A stretch of DNA of 64,000 nt from Natrinema amylolyticum (GCF_020515625.1 NZ_JAIWPJ010000004.1:62001-126000), one strand, 5' to 3'. Numbered from the stretch's first letter, positions 42,034 to 50,725 are shown. Numbers and translations are program-made. Notes: generated from the sequence alone by a model not told the origin.

Positions 42034-43110
42034 TCAGGTACGATCGGCTTCGATCAGATCGAGCATGTCCTCGATCAATCCGGGAACGATGTACTGGAAC
42101 CAGGCGCTTCGGACATCGTCGCTCTCGCCGGTGTGGAATCGGTACGCGCCGCCGATACCGCTGTTCATCATCCGGAACGCACCGAAGACCCGCCAGTACC
42201 GCAGACGATCCGGGTCGATCGTCCGTCCAGTTCGCTTCTCGTACTCGTCGTAGAACCACTCGCGGTCGACGACCGCACCGGCCAAGTTCGGTCGTTCGGT
42301 GGGCTCGACGAGTTTCCCGGCGAAGTACCGCAGCGAGGAGTACGCCACGTCGAACATCGGATCGCCGATCGCCGACATCTCCCAGTCGAGCACGGCCGAG
42401 ACCGACTCGTCGTGGAGTAGCATGTTTCCGATCCGGAGGTCGCCGTGGACGAGCGTCGTTTCGGGCACCTCCGGCTTGTTCGCCTCGAGCCAGTCGATGA
42501 TCTCGTTGACGGCCGGCTCGTCGACGAGTTTCGTCGCCTCGTAACTGCGTCGCTGCAATTCGAGCGTATCGTCGACGAACGCCTGGGGATCTTTCGTCTC
42601 GAGACAGGGGACGTCGTCGCCGTCGAGTTCGTGGATGTTCGCGATGACGTCGACGAGTTGGTTCGGAAGAGGCTTTCCGTCGCGGTCCCAGGAGTCGTAC
42701 AGCGAGTTTCGATCGCGCGGATCCCAGGTCACTGGTGCCGTTCCCGGCCGGTGGCTGACCAGGAAGAACGGCCCGCCGAGCACCGACTGGTCCGCTTCGA
42801 ACCAGTAGGGTTCCGGAACGGGAACGTCGACGTCCGCTTCGTACACCGACCGCATGGTCTCGAACTCGGTCTGGATCTCGTTGCGGTAATCGAACTGTCG
42901 CTCCTCGCCGTGGCCTGGGTCGACGCGTGCGACGAGCCGTTCGGACCGCTCGGTACCGCCATCAGTCCAGGTGGTCGTAAACGACATCGTCTGCCTGGAC
43001 CACCCTTCCGTGTGGCGCTCGAGGTCAGTTACCGTAACGTCGCTATCCGCCAATCGGCCGGAGAGGTATGGCTCGAGTTCGCCCGTGATATCGTCCACCT
43101 CGAGTGTCAT
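42034..43110 (-). CDS. phosphotransferase (APH-fold kinase, LvaA-like)
   Basis: The 358-residue kinase is more distant from those at 22955 and 37871. HTEGWSRQTMSFTTTW replaces the nucleotide loop, VPVPEPYWFEADQSVLGGPFFLVSHRPG follows, and the catalytic loop is LVHGDLRIGNMLLHDES near residue 225, then VLDWEMSAIGDPMFDVAY with the Mg-binding Asp. Its start overlaps the stop of the small protein gene upstream (43107-43110). In Pseudomonas putida the kinase LvaA needs the small protein LvaB to phosphorylate 4-hydroxyvaleryl-CoA. The gene order here (small protein, kinase, ligase) resembles that. The substrate remains inferred. Confidence 0.88.
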   Translation of the reverse strand: MTLEVDDITGELEPYLSGRLADSDVTVTDLERHTEGWSRQTMSFTTTWTDGGTERSERLVARVDPGHGEERQFDYRNEIQTEFETMRSVYEADVDVPVPEPYWFEADQSVLGGPFFLVSHRPGTAPVTWDPRDRNSLYDSWDRDGKPLPNQLVDVIANIHELDGDDVPCLETKDPQAFVDDTLELQRRSYEATKLVDEPAVNEIIDWLEANKPEVPETTLVHGDLRIGNMLLHDESVSAVLDWEMSAIGDPMFDVAYSSLRYFAGKLVEPTERPNLAGAVVDREWFYDEYEKRTGRTIDPDRLRYWRVFGAFRMMNSGIGGAYRFHTGESDDVRSAWFQYIVPGLIEDMLDLIEADRT

Positions 43111-43562
43111 GCCGAATCACGTCCGAGCATTTCGAGTTGTCCCTCGACGCGTACTCGAAGGAAGTCGTAGAGCGGATCCCGTGCCGCCCTGGCGGCCGCG
43201 CCGTCGAGTTCCGCATTGATCTCGTCGAGAACGTCGTTACACGCCGAGACGAGTACGGGCTCCAGTTCGTCCCCGTCGGACCCCGAGGCGTCTTCGACGC
43301 GTTCTCGCGCGTCTGCGGCCGCTTCTGTGACGGCCGTCGACTCGCAGTCGCGCTCGACGGCTTCGAGCGCCTCGAGCAACGAGTCTCGCTGTCGTCGCGT
43401 GAGCTCACGTTGCTGACGCAACTGGTCGGCGAGATACCGCATCGTACTCGACATCGATCCCACCTGCCCGTCGACGAACTCGTCGTCGATCTCCGCCCTA
43501 ACGTCGTCCTGCAGGAACGACGCGAACTGCTCGATCACCTGCGCAGGTTGTAGGTGTGGCAT
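43107..43562 (-). CDS. small helical protein, candidate LvaB-like partner of the kinase
   Basis: The 151-residue acidic, almost all-helical protein begins MPHLQPAQVIEQFASFLQDDV. The helix EIDDEFVDGQVGSMSSTMRYL follows, then RQQRELTRRQRDSLLEALEAVE with coiled-coil character, an acidic spacer, and a final helix, PLYDFLRVRVEGQLEMLGRD. It has no signal peptide or metal motif. It resembles in size, N-terminal 'FL-x-DV' pattern and position the DUF6285/LvaB-type partners that sit next to APH-type kinases; this is a judgement by eye. ATG 43562 has GGGAGAG upstream, so it is leadered. Its stop is fused to the kinase start as ATGA. Confidence 0.65.
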   Translation of the reverse strand: MPHLQPAQVIEQFASFLQDDVRAEIDDEFVDGQVGSMSSTMRYLADQLRQQRELTRRQRDSLLEALEAVERDCESTAVTEAAADARERVEDASGSDGDELEPVLVSACNDVLDEINAELDGAAARAARDPLYDFLRVRVEGQLEMLGRDSA

Positions 43563-43744
43563 TCTCTCCCAATAATCGATTGGCACGCAAAAAGATGTTT
43601 CGCTCGGCCTACCGTTCGAACGCGATCTCATATTTTATTACTACTATTTATAAGTTATATTAATTAATAAGATTATTGGTGTTCGATAGCGGATAGTGAT
43701 TTGAATAAGTGCATTAAAATAGATGAATGGTGAGGACTGGAAAC
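43563..43744. promoter_or_regulatory. AT-rich divergent promoter region
   Basis: This 182-bp gap is the most AT-rich spot in this part of the window, a run of A and T around 43630-43678 with overlapping TTAAT palindromes. A minus-strand AATAAAATA near 43635 would serve the small protein/kinase/ligase operon, leaving a leader of about 45 nt. A plus-strand ATTAAAA at 43712-43718 would serve solute-binding protein 2, 29 bp before ATG 43745. The AT palindromes could bind a regulator. Confidence 0.5.
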
Positions 43745-44812
43745 ATGGTAGAGGATACCAATAATCAGCCAACGCGTCGCCGAGTCCTACAGACGGGCAG
43801 CGTCGTCGCAGGAATCGGCATCGCTGGGTGTATGGGAGGCAGCGATGATAGTCTCAGCTACATCAGCCGTGGTGGAGTCACACAGGAAGCGGAGCGGAAG
43901 ATTATGGAAGAGTGGTCCGAGGAGAGCGGGATCGACGTGACACATCAGGAAGTGGCGGATGACACCGAGATGGTCGAACTCATCGCGGCCAATCCCAACG
44001 AGTTCGACTTTACGAACCCGGTCTCGTGGGCGTTCGAGCTCAATCGACTCGAACACGACGAGGAACTCTTCGCGGAGATCGACCTCGAGCAGGTGCCGAA
44101 CTACGATAACGTCGACGACGCCTGGCACTCCGCGCCGCTCGTCGAAGACAATCCCTACGGCATCTTTTACTACATTTCGACCCAGGGGTTGATCTACAAC
44201 ACTGAACGAGCCGATGTGTCGTCGTGGGAAGACATCAAGGATGACGAGTACGGCGACGAGGTGACGCTGCAAAACAGCGCCGTTTCGCGGTTCGGGAATT
44301 CGTGCGCGAGTCTCGGGTACGATATCACGGAAGTCGCGAACGACGACGAGCTTTTCGAAGACGCCATCGATGAAATGGAAGAGCAACACCAGAACGTGTT
44401 CACCTACTGGACCGCCGGCGACGAGTTCATGCGCTTGCTCCGGGAGGAGCAAGCCAGCGTCTCCGAAGGGTGGGGCGGACGAGCGGAAAATCTTCAGGAA
44501 GACGGCCACCCGGTCGAGTACGTCATTCCGGAGGAGGGCTGTATCACGTGGTCGACCGCGTTCGCCGTCGTGGAAGCGAGCGACAAAAAAGAGGACGTCT
44601 ACGACCTCCTCAACTTCATCTACGAACGGGAGAACGCCGTCGAGCTGACGCTCGATCACAAGTATCCGATTCCGCTCGAGGACCCGCCCGAGGAAATCAC
44701 CGAACGCGCCGAGTACACCGAACAGCCGGACGAACTCGTCTGGATCGACTGGTCCGATATCGTTCCGTTACAGCAGGAGCTAGAACAGCGACACAACGAG
44801 ATTCTGAGCTGA
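43745..44812 (+). CDS. Tat-exported lipoprotein, ABC solute-binding protein (PotD-like), paralogue 2
   Basis: The 355-residue binding protein has the twin-arginine signal PTRRRVLQTGSVVAGIGIAG and lipobox Cys29. The mature N-terminus SYISRGGVTQEAERKIMEEW closely matches paralogues 1 and 4. GIDVTHQEVADDTEMVELI, EEQHQNVFTYWTAGDEFMRLL and GWGGRAENLQEDGH follow. The TATA box at 43712-43718 supports ATG 43745 over an in-frame ATG at 43727. It is divergent from the kinase/ligase operon, so capture and activation of one ligand may be regulated from the same intergenic region. It should dock to the PotABC-like importer. Confidence 0.92.
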   Translation: MVEDTNNQPTRRRVLQTGSVVAGIGIAGCMGGSDDSLSYISRGGVTQEAERKIMEEWSEESGIDVTHQEVADDTEMVELIAANPNEFDFTNPVSWAFELNRLEHDEELFAEIDLEQVPNYDNVDDAWHSAPLVEDNPYGIFYYISTQGLIYNTERADVSSWEDIKDDEYGDEVTLQNSAVSRFGNSCASLGYDITEVANDDELFEDAIDEMEEQHQNVFTYWTAGDEFMRLLREEQASVSEGWGGRAENLQEDGHPVEYVIPEEGCITWSTAFAVVEASDKKEDVYDLLNFIYERENAVELTLDHKYPIPLEDPPEEITERAEYTEQPDELVWIDWSDIVPLQQELEQRHNEILS

Positions 44813-44841
44813 CGGGACACACGGTTTACGGAATCCGTCTC

Positions 44842-44847
44842 AAAAAA
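44842..44847 (-). terminator. T6 terminator for the SDR gene
   Basis: Six A on the plus strand, 24 bp past the minus-strand SDR stop at 44871, in the gap where two genes converge. This is typical for an archaeal U-tract terminator. Confidence 0.4.
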
Positions 44848-44870
44848 CGAAGCCGGGGCGAGTGGATTCG

Positions 44871-45644
44871 TTACTCCTCGAGTTGCGGGACTCCCTGTAT
44901 CGGAATCGTTTCACCGACGATGTACGACGACGCCGGGCTAGCGAGGAATTGCGCGAGGTCGGCGACCTCTTCGGGGCGACCGATCGTCCGATCGGCTCTC
45001 GAGCGATCGATAGCATCGGCGTCGTCGTCGATTCCCATCTGCGTTCGAACGCCTTCCGTCGCGACGAGTCCCGGCGCGATACAGTTGACCCAGACGTCGT
45101 CCGCCGCCCAGTCGGCCGCGACCGATCGGGTGTAGTTAATGACGCCCGCTTTGGCCGCGCCGTAGTGGCTCATATTCTTCGAGCCGCGCTGACCGGCGAC
45201 GCTCGCCACGTTGATGATGTGACCGCCGTCGCCGCCACTCATCTGTTCGTACGCGATCTGCGAACAGTGGAACGTACCGTGAAGGTTGATGTCGACGATC
45301 GTCTTCCACCCGTTTTCGCTGATCTCGGCCGGCGACGCCTGAAAACTCGCCCCCGCATTGTTGACGAGCACGTCGAGGCCGCCGAACTCGTCGACGGTCG
45401 CACTGACGAGGGCCTCGACGGCAGCGCGGTCCGTGACGTCACACTCGACCGCGAGCGCCTCGCCGGGCGCGTCGCTCCCGTTGATCTCGTCGGCGACCGG
45501 TTCGACGTTGCTCGCCTCTCGAGAGGTGACGACGACATTCGCCCCGTTCTCGGCGAACCGTCCGACGATCGCCTTACCGATTCCGCTCGATGAACCGGTA
45601 ACGATGGCCGTCTTTCCGTCGACGCTGAACTGCGAGATCGTCAT
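44871..45644 (-). CDS. short-chain dehydrogenase/reductase (LvaD-like position)
   Basis: The 257-residue classical SDR has cofactor motif IVTGSSSGIGKA near residue 15, VVTSREASN after strand 2 (Arg suggests NADP), LVNNAGASF, INVASVAGQ and the catalytic HYGAAKAG. It ends FLASPASSYIVGETIPIQG. It would interconvert a hydroxy- and ketoacyl-CoA or reduce a keto acid. It converges with solute-binding protein 2 and lies close to the ligase, kinase and small-protein cluster. In the lva operon an SDR has the matching role of oxidising the 3-hydroxyacyl-CoA product. Confidence 0.92.
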   Translation of the reverse strand: MTISQFSVDGKTAIVTGSSSGIGKAIVGRFAENGANVVVTSREASNVEPVADEINGSDAPGEALAVECDVTDRAAVEALVSATVDEFGGLDVLVNNAGASFQASPAEISENGWKTIVDINLHGTFHCSQIAYEQMSGGDGGHIINVASVAGQRGSKNMSHYGAAKAGVINYTRSVAADWAADDVWVNCIAPGLVATEGVRTQMGIDDDADAIDRSRADRTIGRPEEVADLAQFLASPASSYIVGETIPIQGVPQLEE

Positions 45645-45830
45645 TGCGGCACCTCCGCTTCGGCGGCTCGGTCAGACGGGAGACGATTCTGGGTACGGCG
45701 TAGCATGTGGTTCGGTACCATCGTTCTGATTTATATGTCACCGCTAATAAAATCTCGCACCGTTCGCCGCGGTGGTCGTCAGATCACCGATCGACAGGGA
45801 AGCGATAGCCGCGGTCCGTCGACCGCACGC

Positions 45831-46823
45831 TCACGCCGGCGAATAGTATCGAACGCCGTCTTCGAGCGTCGAACGGGCTCGACCCCGCGTCTCAAGGTGT
45901 GATAGCAACCCGACCATCTCGACGAGTAGTCGTTCGATGTCGTGTTTTCGCCCCGTTCGCTCGGACGCGAGTTCGAATGCCGTCGATCCGTCCAAAGAGA
46001 GCGATTCGTGGGTCGTCTCGAGTCGAGACTCGAAGTCGTTGATCGATCGCGCGATCACGTCATCGTATGCGGTGTGCTTCGGGCCGTGGCCGGGGTAGAC
46101 GCGATCGATATCGTACGTTTCGAGGCGCCGAAGCGTCTCGAGGAACGTCGAGACCGACTCGCGGACGCCGTCGTCGAAGTTGACGAGCAGCGCCGGCGCG
46201 CGAAACGGTTCCATCGCGACATCACCGGAGAAGAGCGTTCGCTCGCCGTCGAGTTCGGTGCGATAACAGTACTGCGAGAAGTGGTGGCCCGGCGCGCGTA
46301 TCGGCTCGACCTCGAGCGGACCGACGTCGATTGACTCTCCGTGGTCGATCCAGACATCGACCTCGTCGAGGGGGAGCAGGTCACGGACGATCCGGTGAAA
46401 GCCGACGAGACGCTCGGCCGCAGTGTCGATCACGTCCGCATCGACACCGGCCTCGACGAGGTTCGTGCGCGTCGCCGTCGCGACCGTTTCCATATCTCGC
46501 TGGTAGCGCGCTGCTATCTCTCGCGGTGCGTACACGGTCGGCGATCCGCGTTCGAGCAGCGTTCGCAACTGCCCGATATGGTCTCTGTGAGCGTGGGTGA
46601 GCAGGACGTGATCGACATCGCCGGGGGCGTGATGAGATGCAGTCAGCCCGTCGGAGAGTTCAGTTCTGGCTTCGTCGCCGGGCGTCCCTGCATCGACGAG
46701 GACCGTTTCGTCGTCCTCGACGAGGTACGCAGCCGCGTGTCCCGGTGGCCATTCGACCGTAAACTCGAGTCGATGTACGTGTCGCTCGATCCCGTTCGCA
46801 GGCGTTCGATCGGCATCTGCCAT
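45831..46823 (-). CDS. metallo-beta-lactamase-fold hydrolase with C-terminal winged helix (LACTB2-like)
   Basis: The 330-residue hydrolase has the full zinc motif LLTHAHRDHIGQL (HxHxDH) near residue 80. Further ligands are in APGHHFSQYCY, LFSGDVAM and VYPGHGPKH. The last 70 residues (RKHDIERLLVEMVGLLSHLETRGRA) look like the winged-helix tail of LACTB2/glyoxalase-II-like proteins. It could cleave a thioester, as hydroxyacyl-glutathione hydrolases do, so a CoA-thioester role is possible. A TATA box (CTTATATATC on the minus strand, 46845-46854) is 27 bp upstream, giving a leaderless start. Unlike the proteins at 18351/19277, this metal site is canonical. Confidence 0.9.
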   Translation of the reverse strand: MADADRTPANGIERHVHRLEFTVEWPPGHAAAYLVEDDETVLVDAGTPGDEARTELSDGLTASHHAPGDVDHVLLTHAHRDHIGQLRTLLERGSPTVYAPREIAARYQRDMETVATATRTNLVEAGVDADVIDTAAERLVGFHRIVRDLLPLDEVDVWIDHGESIDVGPLEVEPIRAPGHHFSQYCYRTELDGERTLFSGDVAMEPFRAPALLVNFDDGVRESVSTFLETLRRLETYDIDRVYPGHGPKHTAYDDVIARSINDFESRLETTHESLSLDGSTAFELASERTGRKHDIERLLVEMVGLLSHLETRGRARSTLEDGVRYYSPA

Positions 46824-46844
46824 GGACTGTCGTTTCGCGAGCAG

Positions 46845-46854
46845 GATATATAAG
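46845..46854 (-). promoter_or_regulatory. TATA box for the MBL-fold hydrolase
   Basis: CTTATATATC on the minus strand, centred 27 bp from ATG 46823. One of the clearest TATA boxes in the window. Confidence 0.65.
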
Positions 46855-46874
46855 CACTTGTCGGCAGTCGCGAA

Positions 46875-48572
46875 TCAGGACGGGTCGAGTCCCTCGCGCT
46901 CGCGCAGGTCGAGGCGACGGACCTTTCCCGTCGTCGTCTTCGGCAGTTCGTCGACGAACTCGATCTCGCGGGGATACTGGTACTTCGCCAACTGCGATCG
47001 GACGTGGTCTTGGAGCGTCTCTTTCATCGAGTCGGACGCGTCGACATCGGCCGCGAGTACCACGAACGCTTTCGGAATTTCGCCCCGGGTTTCGTGGGGA
47101 ACGCCGATGACGCCCGAGGAGGCGACCGCATCGTGTTCGGCCAGACACTCTTCGATTTCGGTCGGCCCGATCTTGTAGCCGGAGCTAATGATGACATCGT
47201 CGGTTCGGCTCCGGAAGGAGAGATACCCGTCCGCAGACAGCACGCCCAGGTCCTCCGTTCGAAGCCACCCGTCCTGGACTTTTTCCGCGGTGGCATCAGG
47301 TCGATTCCAGTACTCCTGAAAACACATCGGGTTTCCGTCGTACTCGAGCGCGATCTCACCGACGTCACCGCGCTCGAGAGGGTCACCCGTCTCGGGGTCC
47401 TGAATCCGAACCGTGTGTCCGGGGGCGACTTTCCCCATCTTGCCGAACTGGTGCTCGACGCCGAGCGCCGCGCAGTCGGCGACGAACTGCAGCGCTTCGG
47501 TCTGCCCGTAGACCTCGTGTATCACGGCGTTTTCGAAGACGGTCGTCAGTTGTGTGGCCGTCTCCCGATCGAGCGCTTCACCGCCCTGGACGATGACCCG
47601 AACGCTCGAGAGATCGTACCGATCCGAGCCGTCGGATTGAATCATCATCCGAAGCGCGGTCGCGGGGCCGCCCGTAGTGGTTACATCGTACCGATCGATC
47701 AGTTCGAACTCCCGCTCCGGATCGAATTCGCCGTCCGCGTCGATGACCGTCGGCGTGCCGTAGTACAGCGCCGGGAACAGACTGAGGTACAGGGAACCGA
47801 TCCAGGACCACTCGACGACGGTGCGGTTGACGTCGTCCGCGCGTACCTCGAGATTGTACTGCCCCATCAATACTGCCGGCAGCGCGCCGAGCATGCTTCG
47901 GTGTGGGTGAAGCACGCCTTTCGGATTTCCCGTCGTGCCGCTCGTATAGATCATCATCGCCGGCTCCTCTGCCTCCGTCGAGGCGCTCTCGAACGACGAC
48001 GACTGTCCCTCGAGGGCCTCCCAGAACGGCGTCTCCTCCTCGGTCGGCGACTCGTCGCCGACGACGAGCGTCGTCTCGAGCGCGTCGATGTCTGCGGCGA
48101 CGGTCCGAAGCGCCTCGAGGCTGTCGTCGTGGGCGACGAACGCTTTCGTCTCGCTGTCCTCGAGGCGGAACCGCAATGCGTCCGGGCCGAGGAGGACGCT
48201 CAGCGGAACCGAGACGGCGCCGAGTTTCCATGCAGCGATATGAGTCACGAGGATCTCGACTCGCTGCGTCCCGCTGACTGCAACTCGGTCGCCTCGGACT
48301 ACCCCGCGATCCGCCAGCGCGTTCGCGAGTTGGCTGGCGTACTCCTCGAGTTGGTCGAAGCTGTAGCGAGCGCTCGATCCGTCGGTCGAATCGGCAAAGA
48401 GTGCGGTTCGGTCCTCGCCGGTGGCCCACCGTTCACAGAGGTAGGTCGCCATGTTGAACGTCTCGGGAATCTCCCACTCGAAGGACTCGTATAACTCGTC
48501 GTATCCATCCCACTCCTCGCGGTAGAACCGATACGCGTCCAGTCGCGGTTCGATGTCGCTATCGTCGATCAT
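46875..48572 (-). CDS. AMP-forming acyl-CoA synthetase, ACSM/acetyl-CoA-synthetase-like
   Basis: The 565-residue ligase has an N-terminal extension like the medium-chain (ACSM) group: YRFYREEWDGYDELYESFEWEIPETFNMATYLCERW. The loop MIYTSGTTGNPKGVLHPHRS lies near residue 205, and VEWSWIGSLYLSLFPALYYG has the aromatic residues typical of ACSM. HEVYGQTEALQFVADCAALG, GWLRTEDLGVLSADGYLSFRSRTDDVIISSGYKIGPTEIEE and PKTTTGKVRRLDLRE complete the family. ATG 48572 matches family starts; upstream in-frame TTG codons are less likely. A minus-strand CTTTAAC lies 32 bp upstream. It is a relative of the ligase at 59583. Confidence 0.93.
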   Translation of the reverse strand: MIDDSDIEPRLDAYRFYREEWDGYDELYESFEWEIPETFNMATYLCERWATGEDRTALFADSTDGSSARYSFDQLEEYASQLANALADRGVVRGDRVAVSGTQRVEILVTHIAAWKLGAVSVPLSVLLGPDALRFRLEDSETKAFVAHDDSLEALRTVAADIDALETTLVVGDESPTEEETPFWEALEGQSSSFESASTEAEEPAMMIYTSGTTGNPKGVLHPHRSMLGALPAVLMGQYNLEVRADDVNRTVVEWSWIGSLYLSLFPALYYGTPTVIDADGEFDPEREFELIDRYDVTTTGGPATALRMMIQSDGSDRYDLSSVRVIVQGGEALDRETATQLTTVFENAVIHEVYGQTEALQFVADCAALGVEHQFGKMGKVAPGHTVRIQDPETGDPLERGDVGEIALEYDGNPMCFQEYWNRPDATAEKVQDGWLRTEDLGVLSADGYLSFRSRTDDVIISSGYKIGPTEIEECLAEHDAVASSGVIGVPHETRGEIPKAFVVLAADVDASDSMKETLQDHVRSQLAKYQYPREIEFVDELPKTTTGKVRRLDLREREGLDPS

Positions 48573-48757
48573 CAATACTGACGAGAACAACCGTAATCAT
48601 GTTAAAGTTACTCACACACCGGAGCCAGCGAACAGGTGACCTGTGACAGATATGAGGGCGATAGTTCGGCCTATTCGATTACTGAGACGCGTTCCGTCGG
48701 ATCGAGAACGACGTTGTCGAGTCCCGCTCGGCGATTTCCTAAAAGGGAACTGTTATT

Positions 48758-49570
48758 ATGGTAGACAGTAACTCACGAAATGGCATGGACCTAGGAATTA
48801 CCGATAGGACTGCAGTCGTCACTGGCGGCGGTGGACGCATCGGCGGTGAAGATTGTCGCAAACTCGCCGAGGAAGGCGTCAACGTCGTTCCGTTGGATGT
48901 CGATGTCGACGGCGCAACGGAAGTCGCCGAGGAGATTAACGAAACTGCCGGCGGCGGTGACGCCATGGCGGTCGAGTGTGATCTCACGGACCGAACCGAC
49001 GTTAGCGAGTCGATCGATGACGTTCGAGATGAGTTCGGTGGCGTCGACATCCTCGTGAACAACGCCGCGATGGTCGACGCGAGGGCTCGCATCGCCGACT
49101 TCGACGACGATGTCTGGGACCGCGACGTCGAGATCAACCTCACGGGGACCTACAACATCAGCAAGGAGGTCTTCCCGAACATGTGCGAACGAGGGTGGGG
49201 TCGCGTCATCAACATGTCATCGATGGCGGGCTGGTACGGCGGCTTCGGCCAGTTCTCTTATTCGGCGACGAAAGCGGCGATGATCGGCGTCGGCAAGACG
49301 ATGGCTCTCGAGGGCGCCCAGTCGGGCGTCACTTCGAACGTCATTGCGCCGAACATCGTCGTCGGAGAGTGGTCAGACATGAGCCCGGACGAACTCCGCG
49401 AGAACGTCGATCCTTACTTCGCGCGGATAGCCGAGGCGACGCCGATGCGCGCGCTCGGCGACGAGGCGGACGTTGCCGACATGATCACCTACCTTAGTTC
49501 GGAACAGGCCTCTTACGTGACGGGCCAAGTCATCGGCGTGACCGGCGGTGTCGACCTCTTCTCGTTCTAA
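48758..49570 (+). CDS. short-chain dehydrogenase/reductase
   Basis: The 270-residue SDR has a slightly unusual glycine motif, VVTGGGGRIGGE. PLDVDVDGATEV follows strand 2 (Asp, so NAD-preferring), then LVNNAAMVD, INMSSMAGW and catalytic YSATKAAM. It ends EQASYVTGQVIGVTGGVD. It would oxidise a hydroxyacyl-CoA or related alcohol. CCTAAAAGG about 24 bp before ATG 48758 supports a leaderless start there; a second in-frame ATG at 48785 would remove nine residues. It precedes solute-binding protein 3 in the same direction. Confidence 0.9.
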   Translation: MVDSNSRNGMDLGITDRTAVVTGGGGRIGGEDCRKLAEEGVNVVPLDVDVDGATEVAEEINETAGGGDAMAVECDLTDRTDVSESIDDVRDEFGGVDILVNNAAMVDARARIADFDDDVWDRDVEINLTGTYNISKEVFPNMCERGWGRVINMSSMAGWYGGFGQFSYSATKAAMIGVGKTMALEGAQSGVTSNVIAPNIVVGEWSDMSPDELRENVDPYFARIAEATPMRALGDEADVADMITYLSSEQASYVTGQVIGVTGGVDLFSF

Positions 49571-49575
49571 TTTTT
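49571..49575 (+). terminator. T5 tract after the SDR
   Basis: TTTTT follows the SDR stop directly, before the AT-rich promoter of solute-binding protein 3. Confidence 0.35.
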
Positions 49576-49663
49576 CCACTACCTGAGAGTATTTATCTTA
49601 ATATTTTAGGTCGACAATCTGAGCAGAACGTCTATTACGATGGGCTCTGTCGTACTTAGTGCT

Positions 49664-50725
49664 ATGAGTGGGCATACCACATCCAGCGTCACGCGTCGGC
49701 GGGTGCTTCAATCGGGTGCTGTAGCAACAGGTGTTGCAGTAACCGGTTGTCTCGGCGGAAGCGGTGACTCGATACAGTACATGGGACGCGGCGGCGCAAC
49801 CCAAAATGCGTTCAGGGAACTCGCCGCCGAGTGGGAGGAAGAAAACGATGTCCAAGTCCAGCACATGGAGGTCGCAGACGACGCGGAGATGCTCAGCGTC
49901 CTCGAGGGGAACCCCGGCGAGATCGACCTCTGTAACCCCTCTCCGAGCGGGTTCGCACGATTCCGTGACGCCGACGTCCTCGCCGACCTCGATTACGGGG
50001 AGATTCCGAACTACGACAACCTCGACGATCCGTGGCACGACGCACCGTTTCTCGAGGGTCACGAGGACGGCGTCTATCGGTACATCTCGACCCAAGGACT
50101 CGCGTACAACACCGAACTCGTCGACGAGTTCGATTCCTGGGACGAGATCGAACGGGACGAGTACGACGGGCAGATATCGTTGTTCGCGGGACCGGAGGTC
50201 CGCTTTGCCAACGCTGCGGCCGCCGCAGGCATAGATGTCAACGAAATCGGAGACGACAGCGTTTTCGACGCGATCGTCGAGAAAGCCCAAGACCAACACG
50301 AGAACGTCTTCCAGTACTGGGCGTCGGGCGATCAACACATGCAGTTCCTGCGCGAGGAACAAGCCCGCATCTCCTCGGCCTGGGGCGGCCGGGTCCTCTC
50401 ACTGCAGGATGACGGCCATCCGATCGAGTACTTCATTCCCGAGGAAGGGGCCGTCACCCACAGCGAAGGATACGCGATCCCCGCAGCCAGCGAGAAACAG
50501 GACACCTCTCACGAGCTCCTCAACTGGCTCTACGAACGCGAGAACTTAATCGAACTCTCGACGAGTATCGACTACCCGATTCCGATCGAAGATCCGCCCG
50601 AAGGGATCACCCAATTACCCGATTACACGGAACACCCGGACGATCTCACCTGGATCGACTGGAGCGTGGTATTACCGCACCGGCAGGATATCGCACAGGC
50701 GTTCGACGAAATACGCGCCAGCTGA
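49664..50725 (+). CDS. Tat-exported lipoprotein, ABC solute-binding protein (PotD-like), paralogue 3
   Basis: The 353-residue binding protein is the most divergent of the four. Its Tat signal VTRRRVLQSGAVATGVAVTG ends in lipobox Cys29, and the mature part starts QYMGRGGATQNAFRELAAEW. DVQVQHMEVADDAEMLSVL, DQHENVFQYWASGDQHMQFL and AWGGRVLSLQDDGH align with the others. Where paralogues 1, 2 and 4 have THQEVADDTEM this one has QHMEVADDAEM, suggesting a different ligand. The start at 49664 gives the same Cys29 spacing as paralogue 2; an in-frame ATG at 49640 cannot be excluded. It converges with a CaiB-type CoA-transferase. Confidence 0.9.
   Translation: MSGHTTSSVTRRRVLQSGAVATGVAVTGCLGGSGDSIQYMGRGGATQNAFRELAAEWEEENDVQVQHMEVADDAEMLSVLEGNPGEIDLCNPSPSGFARFRDADVLADLDYGEIPNYDNLDDPWHDAPFLEGHEDGVYRYISTQGLAYNTELVDEFDSWDEIERDEYDGQISLFAGPEVRFANAAAAAGIDVNEIGDDSVFDAIVEKAQDQHENVFQYWASGDQHMQFLREEQARISSAWGGRVLSLQDDGHPIEYFIPEEGAVTHSEGYAIPAASEKQDTSHELLNWLYERENLIELSTSIDYPIPIEDPPEGITQLPDYTEHPDDLTWIDWSVVLPHRQDIAQAFDEIRAS

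Noticed and set aside
47004-48494. 496-codon plus-strand frame opposite the ACSM-like ligase
   Set aside because: Antisense shadow of the ligase; its repeats of Val, Arg and Asp are codon-mirror patterns, not a protein family.
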